Shown here piece by piece: positions 8,600 to 16,898 of a stretch of 64,000 bases of DNA. Below the pieces are notes generated by a model. It searched no databases. It saw only the letters and a program-made list of their open reading frames with translations, and had not been told where the DNA came from. The DNA lies in NCBI RefSeq assembly GCF_001507595.1, contig NZ_LQBQ01000012.1, positions 124,001 to 188,000 on the forward strand. The letters are read 5' to 3'. The stretch comes from Ruegeria marisrubri (GTDB lineage: Bacteria > Pseudomonadota > Alphaproteobacteria > Rhodobacterales > Rhodobacteraceae). Position 1 is the first letter of the stretch. The number at the start of each line of letters is the position of its first letter. Position numbers and translations under genes: made by a program.

Positions 8600-10401
8600 A
8601 ATGCTTGCCCGATGCCGATGTAGAACTGGAACCCTTCGCCGGTGTCTCCCTGAACGGGAAAGGCCAGATCGACGCGGATCGGCCCGAACCCGCCCAGATC
8701 ATAACGCGCCCCCAGACCGGCCCCGGCGTGAAATTCTGCATCGCTGCCGATGAACGCCGAGGTGTCCACCGTTCCGAAATCATAAAACCCCACGAGCGAC
8801 AGCTTGTCGGTCACCCGCCCGCGAACCTCGCCGGACAGACCAAGGAATGAGCGTCCGCCTGCGACGCCTGTTCCGACCGGGATGCCGAGGCTTTCGAAGG
8901 GCTGGCCGCGAACCGTCCCGGCACCGCCCGAGAAGAACAGGAAATCCGGTGTGACGCCGTCCGCCGGCGGGCCGATGACCGACCCCAGTTGAACCCGTCC
9001 GGCCAGCACGAGGCGACCGCCGGTTCCCAGATCCCAGTAACCGCGCCCGTCAAAGAACAGCCGAAGCCCGTGGTCGGTCCCCGAGAACCCCAGAAACGGC
9101 ATGATCTGCGCATCCAGGTAGTACCCGCAGGTGGCGCTGATCTTGCTGTCGCGCTGGTCCCATTCCGAGCGGAACGGAACGATCAGGTAGTTGAATTTCC
9201 TTTCCGAGCCATAGGCGTCGTCCGAGTTCGAGAAATAGAGCCCGCCATAGGCCTCGGCATAGAGCCGGTCCGAGAACACCCGCCTTGCACCATAACCCAC
9301 GGTGGCAATGCTGACGTTGTAATGCGTGGTGTTCCGGCGCTCGAGAAATGCCGTGTAGAACGTGCTGTCGTCCGGTCCGAGGCGATCGGGCTGATCCATG
9401 CGAATCCCGAACCGGCCATCGATGTCCTCGGTGCCCCCGATATTCCGGATGGTTGCCTCGAACCGGAACCTCTGCGCCCGCCTTGCCACGTTGCGATGCG
9501 TCCAGGTGGTGCTGATATCCAGTCCTTCGAGAGAGGACAGCGTGGCACCGAATGTCAGGCGCCGCTTGGGCAGATCCTCGAAGGTCGCATCAAAATCCAG
9601 CGATCCATCGGGGTTCGGCGTTTCATGCTCGACCAGAGTCACCACGTTGAATGTGCCCGTGCGGCGCAAACGGGTTCCGACTTGCTTGGCCTTGTCGGGG
9701 GAATAGACCTCGTCGGTGGGAAACCCGGCAATCTTCTGGATCGACTCGGGGCGGACATCCGTGCCGCCCTGGATGTGCATTGTGCCGAAGGTCAGTCGCG
9801 GGCCGGGATGAAGGTCGATCTCGGCATCCAGCCGCGCCTGCGCGTGGCGCGCGGTGATCCTCTGACTGCCGACTTCGGCCTTGGCGTGGCCTGCCTCTTT
9901 CCACCCCTGCACTCCGGCGCGGGCCGCGTCCTGCAGAACGCCTGTCGTGGCGGGTTTTCCCGTGGCGAACTCTTCGGGCAGTTCGGTTCCGGCTGCCACT
10001 GGGGCGACGATTGCCGTGCCGAAGGTAAAGGTCGGCCCCGTCTGGACGGTGATCGTGGCGCGGTTGATCTGGTTCGGCAGATTCAGCGTGTCGATCTCTG
10101 CCGCTTCCCGTCCGTCCAGGCGGATGCTGACGACCGGGCTGAAATAGCCCTCATCATAGAGGATTTGCACCAATGTCCGATAGTCGGAAGAGGCGGCAGA
10201 CAGGATTTCGATCGGTGTATCCAGCCCCCGCGCGTCCGCGGTCATGACAGAGGACGTTTCCGTCATGCGTTTGACCAGATCCGGCGGCGCTCCGGGTGCG
10301 GACAGCACGGTTTCCAGGGCGAGCGCCGATTGCGGGACCAAGGCAGTCAAAAGAGCGGCGGCCCAAGCCTTTGCTGCTCTCGCTGGCCCACTCGTCGACA
10401 T
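8596..10401 (-). CDS. tamA: Translocation and assembly module protein TamA (Omp85 family)
   Basis: 601-residue outer-membrane BamA-like protein. The start at 10401 is chosen because it has TTGGAG upstream and opens a good signal peptide (about 28 residues, ending SALA); the frame extends 19 codons further up without a better site. After the signal come POTRA domains (about residues 30-270), then a 16-strand-type barrel. The protein ends in phenylalanine (GIGQAF), the classical outer-membrane beta-signal. It partners with TamB, encoded immediately downstream. Confidence 0.95.
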   Translation of the reverse strand: MSTSGPARAAKAWAAALLTALVPQSALALETVLSAPGAPPDLVKRMTETSSVMTADARGLDTPIEILSAASSDYRTLVQILYDEGYFSPVVSIRLDGREAAEIDTLNLPNQINRATITVQTGPTFTFGTAIVAPVAAGTELPEEFATGKPATTGVLQDAARAGVQGWKEAGHAKAEVGSQRITARHAQARLDAEIDLHPGPRLTFGTMHIQGGTDVRPESIQKIAGFPTDEVYSPDKAKQVGTRLRRTGTFNVVTLVEHETPNPDGSLDFDATFEDLPKRRLTFGATLSSLEGLDISTTWTHRNVARRAQRFRFEATIRNIGGTEDIDGRFGIRMDQPDRLGPDDSTFYTAFLERRNTTHYNVSIATVGYGARRVFSDRLYAEAYGGLYFSNSDDAYGSERKFNYLIVPFRSEWDQRDSKISATCGYYLDAQIMPFLGFSGTDHGLRLFFDGRGYWDLGTGGRLVLAGRVQLGSVIGPPADGVTPDFLFFSGGAGTVRGQPFESLGIPVGTGVAGGRSFLGLSGEVRGRVTDKLSLVGFYDFGTVDTSAFIGSDAEFHAGAGLGARYDLGGFGPIRVDLAFPVQGDTGEGFQFYIGIGQAF

Positions 10402-10736
10402 GACACGGCTCCAATCTGCCTCAACTTTCAACTGGTACCCGCTGCCTGTAATTTTCACGGCTCCATGCGTATGAGTTAGACCAGCAGATTGATCCGATGA
10501 AAAGTTTTTTGACCGGGCACGGGCAGAATCGCTGCTGCTTGAGGCGGCTTGGGCACGCTCGGGTCAGAGGTCGGCGTTGCGATACCAACGGGTGATCGCC
10601 GCGCGGTCCTCAGGCCCCATGACGGTGACATTGGCGGGCGGCGCGGCATCGACCATGACCGCGTGACTGAATTCGCCGAGGCCTGCCGTCAGGTCGAGCG
10701 AATCGCCGAGATCCGCCTGCGGGATCTGTTGCCCTC
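10402..10736. other. Gene-free stretch between tamA and allA remnant
   Basis: 335 bases without an intact gene. The left part is the tamA leader; no convincing -35/-10 pair is visible. From 10564 onward the DNA is made of coding remnants annotated separately: a minus-strand tail resembling PuuD and a plus-strand tail resembling UraD, abutting near 10650. Confidence 0.6.
10564..10655 (-). pseudogene. puuD: Remnant of urate hydroxylase PuuD C-terminus
   Basis: About 30 codons on the minus strand end in TGA at 10564-10566 and read ...PPANVTVMGPEDRAAITRWY..., which resembles the distal part of the cytochrome c domain ending membrane-bound urate hydroxylase PuuD. No CxxCH haem site, membrane domain or start remains. 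The similarity is recalled from family knowledge and short, so the identity is tentative; the presence of allA and allE nearby supports a purine-catabolic origin. Confidence 0.45.
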
Positions 10737-10740
10737 ATGA
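10645..10740 (+). pseudogene. uraD: Remnant of OHCU decarboxylase (UraD/PuuE) C-terminus
   Basis: Roughly 30 codons ending at TGA 10738-10740 read DRVTEFAEACRQVERIAEIR followed by a short leucine-rich tail, matching the conserved C-terminal helix of OHCU decarboxylase (TEF...Q..RIA.LRL). The stop overlaps the allA start as ATGA, the arrangement expected of an intact uraD-allA operon. Everything upstream of this tail is gone and is replaced by the minus-strand PuuD-like tail, suggesting an internal deletion. Confidence 0.5.
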
Positions 10741-11221
10741 GCCGGAAAGTCCTCATCGAGCCGATCTCGGCCGCGGCCTTTGCGCCGTTCGGAGACCTGA
10801 TCGACACTTCGGGCGAGCCGGACAAGATCATCAACCGGGGCCAGTGCGGGCGCTATCACGATCGCGCCCGTCTCGACTTTGCCGATGGCCGCGCCGGTCT
10901 CAGCCTGTTCGACGCCAACCCGCGCGCGTTGCCCCACCGGCTGGAGATGGTCGAGCGGCACCCTGAGGGCAGTCAGGCGCTCATCCCGATGACCTATCAA
11001 CCGTTCCTGGTGATTGTCACCCCTGATGACGGCGGTCGGATCGCCCTCGTGCCTTCGTAACCGAGGCAGGGCAGGCCGTGAACTACCACCGCGGAACGCG
11101 GCACGGGGGTCTGACCCCGCTGCGCGCGCCGGGGCTTTTCGCGGTCGTCGACCGGATCGGCGAGGGCGCCAATCTCGAGGAATATTGGTTCGACCAGCCT
11201 TGCGAAGTTCTGGCGGGCTGA
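10737..11221 (+). pseudogene. allA: Frameshifted ureidoglycolate lyase (AllA)
   Basis: Ureidoglycolate lyase splits ureidoglycolate to glyoxylate and urea, the last ureide step. The first 108 codons (10737-11060) match the AllA N-terminus, then run into TAA after a frame change just before 11051. The second frame (11051-11221) continues precisely with FVTEAGQAVNYHRGT...TPL...YWFDQPCEV and a stop, giving a combined length close to the usual 160 residues. The HRGTWH motif of the family reads HRGTRH here, a second lesion. A one-base loss (or equivalent) explains the frame change; a sequencing error is the alternative, made less likely by the neighbouring gene fragments. Confidence 0.85.
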
Positions 11222-11231
11222 CCCGAGTCGC

Positions 11232-12218
11232 TCAGTTGCCGACCATCAGCCGGGCAACATCCAGCATCCGGGCCGAAAAGCCCCATTCGTTGTCATACCA
11301 GCCAAAGACGCGAACCTGCCGGTCGCCGGTCATGCGGGTCTCGGGGCCGGCGATGATCAACGACTCGGGCCGGGCGCGCAGATCGGATGAGACCAGCGGC
11401 TGATCGGTCCAGCCCAGCACCGGTGAGGCCTTGGCCGCCTTTCGCAGCGCCTTCTCGAACGTCTCGGGACTCGTGCCGCGCTCGAGCTGCACCACCAGAT
11501 CCACCGCGGACACGCTGGCCGTGGGCACCCGCACCGCCGCGCCAGAGATGCGGCCAGCCAGATGCGGCAGAACTTCGTCGATCAGATGCGTGGCGCTGGT
11601 GGTCGTGGGCACCATCGACAGGGCACCGGCGCGCGACCGGGCCAGATCGCCGCGCGGGGCGTCCACCATGGGTTGGCTGTTGGTATAGCAGTGGATCGTA
11701 GTCATGTGCGCTGAGGCGATGCCGCCGATCTCGTCGATCACCTTGGCCAGCGGCGCCAGCGCATTGGTGGTGCAGGACGCATTCGACACGATCCGGGCAT
11801 TGCCCAACTGATCCTCGTTCGCACCCAGCACGATGGTGGTTTCCGCAGCCGGTGACGGCCCCGATATCAGCACCTTGCCCGCGCCTGCCGTCAGCCCTCG
11901 GCTTGCCACGTCAGAGGTCCGGGCAACGCCGGTGCAATCCAGCAGCACGTCCACTTCGGACAGGTCCACACGCGCCAGATCGGGGCTGTGGGTGACGGGA
12001 ATCGAGCGGCCGTCAACGATCAGAACCTCGTTTCCTGCCGCGACCTTGCCCGGGTAGGGGCCGAAGGTGCTGTCATACTGGAACAGATAGGCACAGGTTT
12101 CGAGCGGCGCGATGTCGTTGATCTGCACCAGCTCGATATCCGTTTCCCGGGGCAGAGCGAGAACCTGCCGCAGGATCGTGCGGCCGATACGGCCGAATCC
12201 GTTGATTGCGAGTTTCAT
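11232..12218 (-). CDS. gap: Type I glyceraldehyde-3-phosphate dehydrogenase
   Basis: 328-residue NAD-dependent GAPDH. The Rossmann motif INGFGRIGR lies at residues 5-13, the catalytic Cys149 in SNASCTTN and the base His176 in TTIHCYTN, exactly at canonical numbering. The C-terminal WYDNEWGFS is present. The ATG at 12218 is preferred over an in-frame TTG two codons upstream; no clear Shine-Dalgarno is visible for either. The phosphate-site segment (ALSMVPTTTSA) is somewhat divergent and the gene is not linked to pgk or tkt, so this may be one of several paralogues. Erythrose-4-phosphate dehydrogenase is less likely given these motifs. Confidence 0.9.
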   Translation of the reverse strand: MKLAINGFGRIGRTILRQVLALPRETDIELVQINDIAPLETCAYLFQYDSTFGPYPGKVAAGNEVLIVDGRSIPVTHSPDLARVDLSEVDVLLDCTGVARTSDVASRGLTAGAGKVLISGPSPAAETTIVLGANEDQLGNARIVSNASCTTNALAPLAKVIDEIGGIASAHMTTIHCYTNSQPMVDAPRGDLARSRAGALSMVPTTTSATHLIDEVLPHLAGRISGAAVRVPTASVSAVDLVVQLERGTSPETFEKALRKAAKASPVLGWTDQPLVSSDLRARPESLIIAGPETRMTGDRQVRVFGWYDNEWGFSARMLDVARLMVGN

Positions 12219-12272
12219 GCGCAAGCTATGGCAGGGAGGCCTGACGACCTCAATGCCCGTCGCGCCAGCAAA

Positions 12273-12596
12273 TCAGTTGCAAACGACCTGCGAGAAGAAC
12301 TGGCCGGAAATGTTCTGGTACATGCTGGACCGGATCACCGTGCAGCCGGTCGCCTGCTGAATGGCGGCGATGGCTTGGGTGGTGCGCAGGCGCGGCGGCG
12401 GTCCGAACGGATTGAGGTTGTTGTTGTCGCGCGTCGCGCGATAGACAACCGGCTCGTCCGACACCTGGGTCACGGCCCAGGTCCGGCTCATGACATTAAC
12501 CGTTTTCGTTTCTTCCTTTGCCATGACCGGGCTCGCGCTGGCGGTTGCAAGAGCGGCCAATACAGCAAGTATCGTCATCGTTCTGTGGGGGTTCAT
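12273..12596 (-). CDS. Small secreted protein of unknown function
   Basis: 107-residue protein with an N-terminal signal peptide (hydrophobic core TILAVLAALATASA, likely cut after SPVMA). I do not recognise the mature domain; it has two cysteines (ATGCTV and the C-terminal VVCN) that could form a disulphide. The ATG at 12596 is chosen because GGAG lies about ten bases upstream and it opens the signal peptide; the frame extends further without support. It stands between gap and allE on the same strand and could be cotranscribed with either. Confidence 0.65.
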   Translation of the reverse strand: MNPHRTMTILAVLAALATASASPVMAKEETKTVNVMSRTWAVTQVSDEPVVYRATRDNNNLNPFGPPPRLRTTQAIAAIQQATGCTVIRSSMYQNISGQFFSQVVCN

Positions 12597-12702
12597 CGAA
12601 CAATCTCCAGTATCACTCAAATCTCTGGATGGATTTGAGCAGAAACCGGGCGTTCTGTGAAGTGCTGCGTCTCGGGGACGAGTTTTCATCGGATTTTCCC
12701 GG

Positions 12703-13536
12703 TCAACGGCGCGCGATCGAAAGCGGCATGTGGCGGTTCACGTCCTTGTAGAGAAGATAGCGAAACCGCCCCGGACCGCCGGCGTAACAGGCCTGCGGGC
12801 AGAAGGCACGCAGCCACATGTAATCACCTGCCTCGACCTCGACCCAGTCCTGGTTGAGCCGATAGACCGCCTTGCCTTCCAGCACGTAAAGCCCGTGTTC
12901 CATCACGTGGGTCTCGGCGAAGGGGATGACGCCGCCGGGTTCGAAGGTGACGATGGTGACATGCATGTCATGCCGCAGATCCGCCGGATCGACGAAGCGT
13001 GTGGTGGCCCATCGTCCCTCGGTTCCGGGCATTGGCGTCGGGGTGATGTCCCGTTCGTTGGTGACGATCGGGTCGGGGACGGGCAGGCCGGGCACCGCCT
13101 CATAGGCCTTGCGGATCCAGTGAAAACGGGCCACCGGGCCGGCACGGTTGTGCAGGGTCCATTCGCTGCCGGGCGGGATGTAGGCATAGCCGCCCGGCTC
13201 CAGAACATGCAGGTTGCCGCCGATGGTCAGGGTGACGGCGCCCTCGACGACAAAGATGACCCCCTCGGCCTCGGGGTTGGTTTCCGGGCGGTCGCTGCCG
13301 CCGCCGGGCTGAACTTCCATGATGTATTGCGAGAAGGTCTCGGCAAAACCGCTCAAGGGGCGCGACAGAACCCACAGCCGGGTGCCTTCCCAGAAGGGCA
13401 AAAAGCTTGTCACGATATCGCGCATCGTGCCTTTCGGGATTACCGCATATGCCTCGGTGAACATGGCGCGGTCGGTCAGCAGTTGTTCCTGCCCCGGATG
13501 CCCGCCGGTCGGCGCATAGTATGAGGGGTTCGTCAT
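12703..13536 (-). CDS. allE: (S)-ureidoglycine aminohydrolase (bicupin)
   Basis: 277-residue manganese-dependent bicupin that releases ammonia from ureidoglycine to give ureidoglycolate in allantoin breakdown. Two cupin halves are visible: EGVIFVVEGAVTLTI around residue 95 and the metal-binding second half with ETHVMEHG, followed by Q in FCPQACYAGG, the expected Glu-His-His-Gln set. The ATG at 13536 has AGAGG upstream; the longer frame has no support. The gene looks intact although its pathway partner allA nearby is broken. A perfect palindrome sits about 110 bases upstream. Confidence 0.9.
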   Translation of the reverse strand: MTNPSYYAPTGGHPGQEQLLTDRAMFTEAYAVIPKGTMRDIVTSFLPFWEGTRLWVLSRPLSGFAETFSQYIMEVQPGGGSDRPETNPEAEGVIFVVEGAVTLTIGGNLHVLEPGGYAYIPPGSEWTLHNRAGPVARFHWIRKAYEAVPGLPVPDPIVTNERDITPTPMPGTEGRWATTRFVDPADLRHDMHVTIVTFEPGGVIPFAETHVMEHGLYVLEGKAVYRLNQDWVEVEAGDYMWLRAFCPQACYAGGPGRFRYLLYKDVNRHMPLSIARR

Positions 13537-13642
13537 CGGGTGCCTCTTTGCTTTCTTCCGGCAATATGCGCGGTAAGTCGGGACGCTCCTAGCGGCGGGG
13601 GGCGGATAGGTTTGTTCGGGATTATTTGAAGATTGCGCCAAG

Positions 13643-13656
13643 CGTTTGGACAAACG
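13643..13656. promoter_or_regulatory. Perfect palindrome CGTTTG-GA-CAAACG, candidate operator
   Basis: A 14-base sequence with exact 6-bp dyad arms around a 2-base centre lies in the divergent intergenic region, 107-120 bases upstream of the allE start and about 55 bases upstream of the 13711 gene. Size and symmetry suit a GntR- or LacI-type dimeric regulator. No regulator gene is adjacent. A second hairpin (GCAAGGC-GATA-GCCTTGC, 13661-13678) lies just beyond it. Confidence 0.35.
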
Positions 13657-13710
13657 GCAAGCAAGGCGATAGCCTTGCGGGAAAATGACTTTCAATGACG
13701 TGAGGAAGAC

Positions 13711-14067
13711 ATGAGGGTTTGGGTCTGTTCATTCTTGATGGGGCTGACCGTTCTTGGAGCGGCGCCCATGGGGCAGGCCAAGCCGCTGTCCCGAATCGTC
13801 GCCGAATTGGGGCTGAGCCCGGCGGACTTCGAGATGCAGAGCGCGGCGGCGGCCTCGCTTTTCGCCAAGGGCCGGCCGGCAGCAGGGCAAGAGGCCTCTT
13901 GGTCGAACCCGGATACCGGATCGAAAGGCACGGTGCGGGTGCGGGAGATGCGCGGGGATTGTGCCCACCTGCAACATATCATCGTGCCCGCGGGCAGCGG
14001 CGAGAGCCGGGAAATCCGGACGCGCCGGTGCCTCGATGCCAGCGGAAACTGGATTCTGACGCCTTGA
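13711..14067 (+). CDS. Small secreted protein, possible 17-kDa surface-antigen-like domain
   Basis: 118-residue protein with a signal peptide (VWVCSFLMGLTVLGAAPMGQA). The mature C-terminal half contains a W-S-N-P-x-T-G-x-x-G motif, two cysteines and a final G-N-W. This resembles the RT0821/Lpp0805 surface-protein pattern related to the rickettsial 17-kDa antigen, but the match is short and from memory. GAGGAAG precedes the ATG. It is upstream of gcvH with 141 bases between and a possible promoter there, so probably a separate transcript. Confidence 0.65.
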   Translation: MRVWVCSFLMGLTVLGAAPMGQAKPLSRIVAELGLSPADFEMQSAAAASLFAKGRPAAGQEASWSNPDTGSKGTVRVREMRGDCAHLQHIIVPAGSGESREIRTRRCLDASGNWILTP

Positions 14068-14091
14068 GATACCCATGCTGCCAATAACGTT

Positions 14092-14119
14092 TTGACCGCG
14101 CAGAATAATCCTCTATTCA
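14092..14119 (+). promoter_or_regulatory. Candidate sigma-70 promoter for gcvH
   Basis: TTGACC (14092-14097) and TATTCA (14114-14119) are separated by 16 bases and lie about 90 bases upstream of gcvH, in the intergenic gap. No glycine-riboswitch-like element is apparent between it and the gene. Confidence 0.3.
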
Positions 14120-14208
14120 GAGTTCATGAGCCCCGATGAGCGCGGCCCACCCGCGAACAGGGCGCGCAATCAATTCAAAGGACACAGGGACCTGAGGGGA
14201 AGAAGGCC

Positions 14209-14568
14209 ATGAAATACACCGAAGAACATGAATGGCTTGAGGCTGACGGCGACGTGGTGACGGTGGGTATCACCGCGCATGCGGCGGAACAGCTTGGCGA
14301 AGTGGTTTACGTCGAATTGCCCGAAGTGGGCACCGAGGTCAGCAAGGATGACGAGATCGTGGTGATCGAGTCCGTCAAGGCCGCGTCGGATATCCTCGCC
14401 CCTCTGGATGGCGAGATCGTCGAGGTCAACGAGGTGCTGACCGACAATCCCGGCCTGGTTAACGAGGACCCGACCGGCGACGCGTGGTTCTTCAAGATCA
14501 AGGCATCGGACCTGTCCCCGATGGACGACTACATGGACGAGGCCGGATACAAGGACTTTATCAGCTGA
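14209..14568 (+). CDS. gcvH: Glycine cleavage system H protein
   Basis: 119-residue lipoyl-carrier protein that shuttles the aminomethyl group among the P, T and L proteins of the glycine cleavage system. The lipoylation site is Lys57 in IESVKAASD, and the EHEWL start and DAWFFK tail are classical. GGGGAAG precedes the ATG. Neither gcvT nor gcvP is adjacent, unlike the usual gcvTHP operon; the next gene converges on the opposite strand 18 bases away. Confidence 0.95.
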   Translation: MKYTEEHEWLEADGDVVTVGITAHAAEQLGEVVYVELPEVGTEVSKDDEIVVIESVKAASDILAPLDGEIVEVNEVLTDNPGLVNEDPTGDAWFFKIKASDLSPMDDYMDEAGYKDFIS

Positions 14569-14586
14569 CTTTCCCGGGCATCGCCC

Positions 14587-15522
14587 TCAATATCCGCGCT
14601 GGCGATCCACTTCGTGCAACAGCGGCTCTCCGGCGCTGAGGCGCCGGAAATTCTCGGCCACGTCCTTCATCGCGTCGCCCAGATGCCAGCCCGAGACATG
14701 GGGCGTGAGGGTCACGCGCGGATGCCGCCACAGCGGGTTGTCCGCAGGCAGGGGTTCCTCGCTCAGCACGTCGAGAACGGCATGACCAGGCGTTCCGGCA
14801 TCGAGCGCCTCGATCAGGGCCGCCTCGTCGATCAGATCGCCGCGTCCGGCGTTCAGCAACTGGCTGCCGGGCTTCATCGCGGACAACAGCCTTGCGTCGA
14901 ACAGGCCCACGGTTTCGGGGGTCGAGGGCAGAATGGCGCAGACGTGATCGCACTGGCCCAGCAGAGCGGGCAGGGCGTCCGCGCCATGATGGCACTCGAC
15001 GCCTTCGATTTCTTTCGCGCTCCGGCTCCAGCCTTTGACCTGAAACCCGATATCGCGCAGCATCCGTGCGGTTCGCCCGCCGATATGGCCCAGGCCCAGA
15101 ACGCCGACGACGGTACCGGGCGTGTATTTCGGCGCAACCGGGCTCCACGCCGCCTTGCTCTGTTCTTCCTCGTGAAGGGGCATGTTGCGATGGGCGCGCA
15201 GGATGTATGCCAGAAACCACTCGGCGATTTCGCGCGCCGGATCGTCCGGTTTCAGGCGGGTCACGCGCACATGGGCCGGCAGGGCCGGGTTGCGCACGAT
15301 GGTCTCCACCCCTGCGCCCAGTTTCTGAACCAGTTGCAGGTTGGGCATCTGCGCCACGCGCTCTGCCTTCAAGGTGGAAACCGCCATCATGGTGATTTCA
15401 GACGGGTCGCCCAAGGTCTCGGGCGTGCGCACATCCTCCTGCGGCGCGACCTCTCGCACGGCCTTGGCGATTTCGGCATCAGTCATCCACCCCGAGATTC
15501 CGGTTTCGATCAAAAGCGCCAT
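14587..15522 (-). CDS. D-2-hydroxyacid dehydrogenase (glyoxylate/hydroxypyruvate reductase type)
   Basis: 311-residue NAD(P)-dependent oxidoreductase of the GhrA branch. The Rossmann motif GVLGLGHIGGRTA lies near residue 140, followed by the catalytic Arg in NAGRGDLID, Glu in LSEEPLP and the His in TPHVSGWH. Length fits the GhrA group (about 310). It probably reduces glyoxylate or hydroxypyruvate; proximity to glyoxylate-producing ureide genes and to gcvH (glycine/serine carbon) fits, but is not proof. Confidence 0.88.
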   Translation of the reverse strand: MALLIETGISGWMTDAEIAKAVREVAPQEDVRTPETLGDPSEITMMAVSTLKAERVAQMPNLQLVQKLGAGVETIVRNPALPAHVRVTRLKPDDPAREIAEWFLAYILRAHRNMPLHEEEQSKAAWSPVAPKYTPGTVVGVLGLGHIGGRTARMLRDIGFQVKGWSRSAKEIEGVECHHGADALPALLGQCDHVCAILPSTPETVGLFDARLLSAMKPGSQLLNAGRGDLIDEAALIEALDAGTPGHAVLDVLSEEPLPADNPLWRHPRVTLTPHVSGWHLGDAMKDVAENFRRLSAGEPLLHEVDRQRGY

Positions 15523-15647
15523 CCGGCGGCCTCTCCTTCATTTTCCTGTCCGTGACGTCCCGTCACGCAGCTAGACTTTGCCCGCTCAGCTAAGTCATCC
15601 TCTCGGCAAAGGCAAAGTTCGGTTTGCCGATTGGAGGAGACAGTTTC

Positions 15648-16883
15648 ATGGACATGACATTCGCGATGCGGGAGGAGAACCGCAAGCTGCTTCAGCGGGT
15701 TGCGGACATGGTGCGCAACGAGATCATGCCGCTGGAAGAAGAATACCAGACCGAGATCGGCAAAGGGGACCGCTGGCAATATACCGAGCGTCAGGCCGAG
15801 ATCCTCGAAGGGCTCAAGGCAAAGGCCAAGGCCGAAGGTTTGTGGAATTTCTGGCTGACCGACAGCGACAAGGGCTTTGGACTGACCACGGTGGAATACG
15901 CTTATTTCGCCGAGGAAATGGGCAAGACCCCGCTGGGTGCCGAGGTGTTCAACTGCTCGGCCCCCGATACCGGCAACATGGAGGTGTTCGAACGCTACGG
16001 GACCGAGAAGATGAAGGAACAGTGGCTCAAGCCGCTGCTCGAGGGCGAGATCCGCTCGGCCTACCTGATGACCGAGCCCGACGTGGCCTCGTCGGATGCC
16101 ACCAACATTTCCATGTCCTGTGTGCGCGATGGCGACGAATATGTCCTGAACGGCGAGAAATGGTGGTCGTCGGGTGCGGGCGATCCGCGCTGCAAGGTCT
16201 ATATCGTGATGGTCAAAACCGGCGGCGACGATCTGCCCAAGCACAAGCGCCAGTCGATGATCGTGGTGCCGGCCGATACGCCGGGTATCGAGATCCTGCG
16301 TCCGATGGAAGTTTACGGCCACGACGACGCGCCGCATGGGCACATGCATATCCGTTTCACCAATGTCCGGGTGCCGGTCGAGAACATCCTGATGGGCGAA
16401 GGCCGCGGGTTCGAGATCGCTCAGGGCCGCCTTGGACCCGGCAGGATTCACCACTGCATGCGTGCGATCGGCCAGGCCGAGATCGCCTTGGAGCGGATGT
16501 GCAAGCGGTCGCTCGAGCGTGAGGCTTTCGGCAAGAAGCTGGCGCAACTGGGCGCCAACTATGACATCATCGCCGAATGCCGTATGGAGATCGAGATGGC
16601 CCGCCTGCTGTGCCTCAAGGCCGCGTGGTACATGGATCAGGGGGATGCGCGGGCGGCGGCGCCGTGGATCAGCCAGATCAAGGTGGTCGCGCCGCGCGTG
16701 GCGCTCAAGGTGATCGACGAGGCGGTGCAGATGTTCGGCGGTGCGGGCGTCAGCCAGGATACGCCGCTGGCCATCGCCTGGACCCATGTGCGGACGCTGC
16801 GGCTGGCCGACGGCCCCGATGCGGTTCACCGCCGGCAGGTGGCCCGCACCGAGTTGAAGAAGTACACTCAGGAGAAAGTCTGA
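15648..16883 (+). CDS. Acyl-CoA dehydrogenase
   Basis: 411-residue FAD-dependent acyl-CoA dehydrogenase. The N-terminal helical domain, the middle beta domain ([15 protein letters not shown], then GEKWWSSGA) and the C-terminal helical domain with [13 protein letters not shown] and [14 protein letters not shown] follow the family order. The ATG at 15648 is preceded by GGAGGAG; an in-frame codon at 15624 lacks this. It is slightly longer than short-chain enzymes and resembles the FadE9/ACAD10-11 group. A thioesterase gene follows 15 bases later, indicating one operon for CoA-ester metabolism. Confidence 0.92.
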   Translation: MDMTFAMREENRKLLQRVADMVRNEIMPLEEEYQTEIGKGDRWQYTERQAEILEGLKAKAKAEGLWNFWLTDSDKGFGLTTVEYAYFAEEMGKTPLGAEVFNCSAPDTGNMEVFERYGTEKMKEQWLKPLLEGEIRSAYLMTEPDVASSDATNISMSCVRDGDEYVLNGEKWWSSGAGDPRCKVYIVMVKTGGDDLPKHKRQSMIVVPADTPGIEILRPMEVYGHDDAPHGHMHIRFTNVRVPVENILMGEGRGFEIAQGRLGPGRIHHCMRAIGQAEIALERMCKRSLEREAFGKKLAQLGANYDIIAECRMEIEMARLLCLKAAWYMDQGDARAAAPWISQIKVVAPRVALKVIDEAVQMFGGAGVSQDTPLAIAWTHVRTLRLADGPDAVHRRQVARTELKKYTQEKV

Positions 16884-16898
16884 CTCCAGGCGGCCACG

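Noticed and set aside
14068-14208. Possible glycine riboswitch before gcvH
   Set aside because: The short gap lacks the tandem aptamer sequences; only a weak promoter-like pair is seen.
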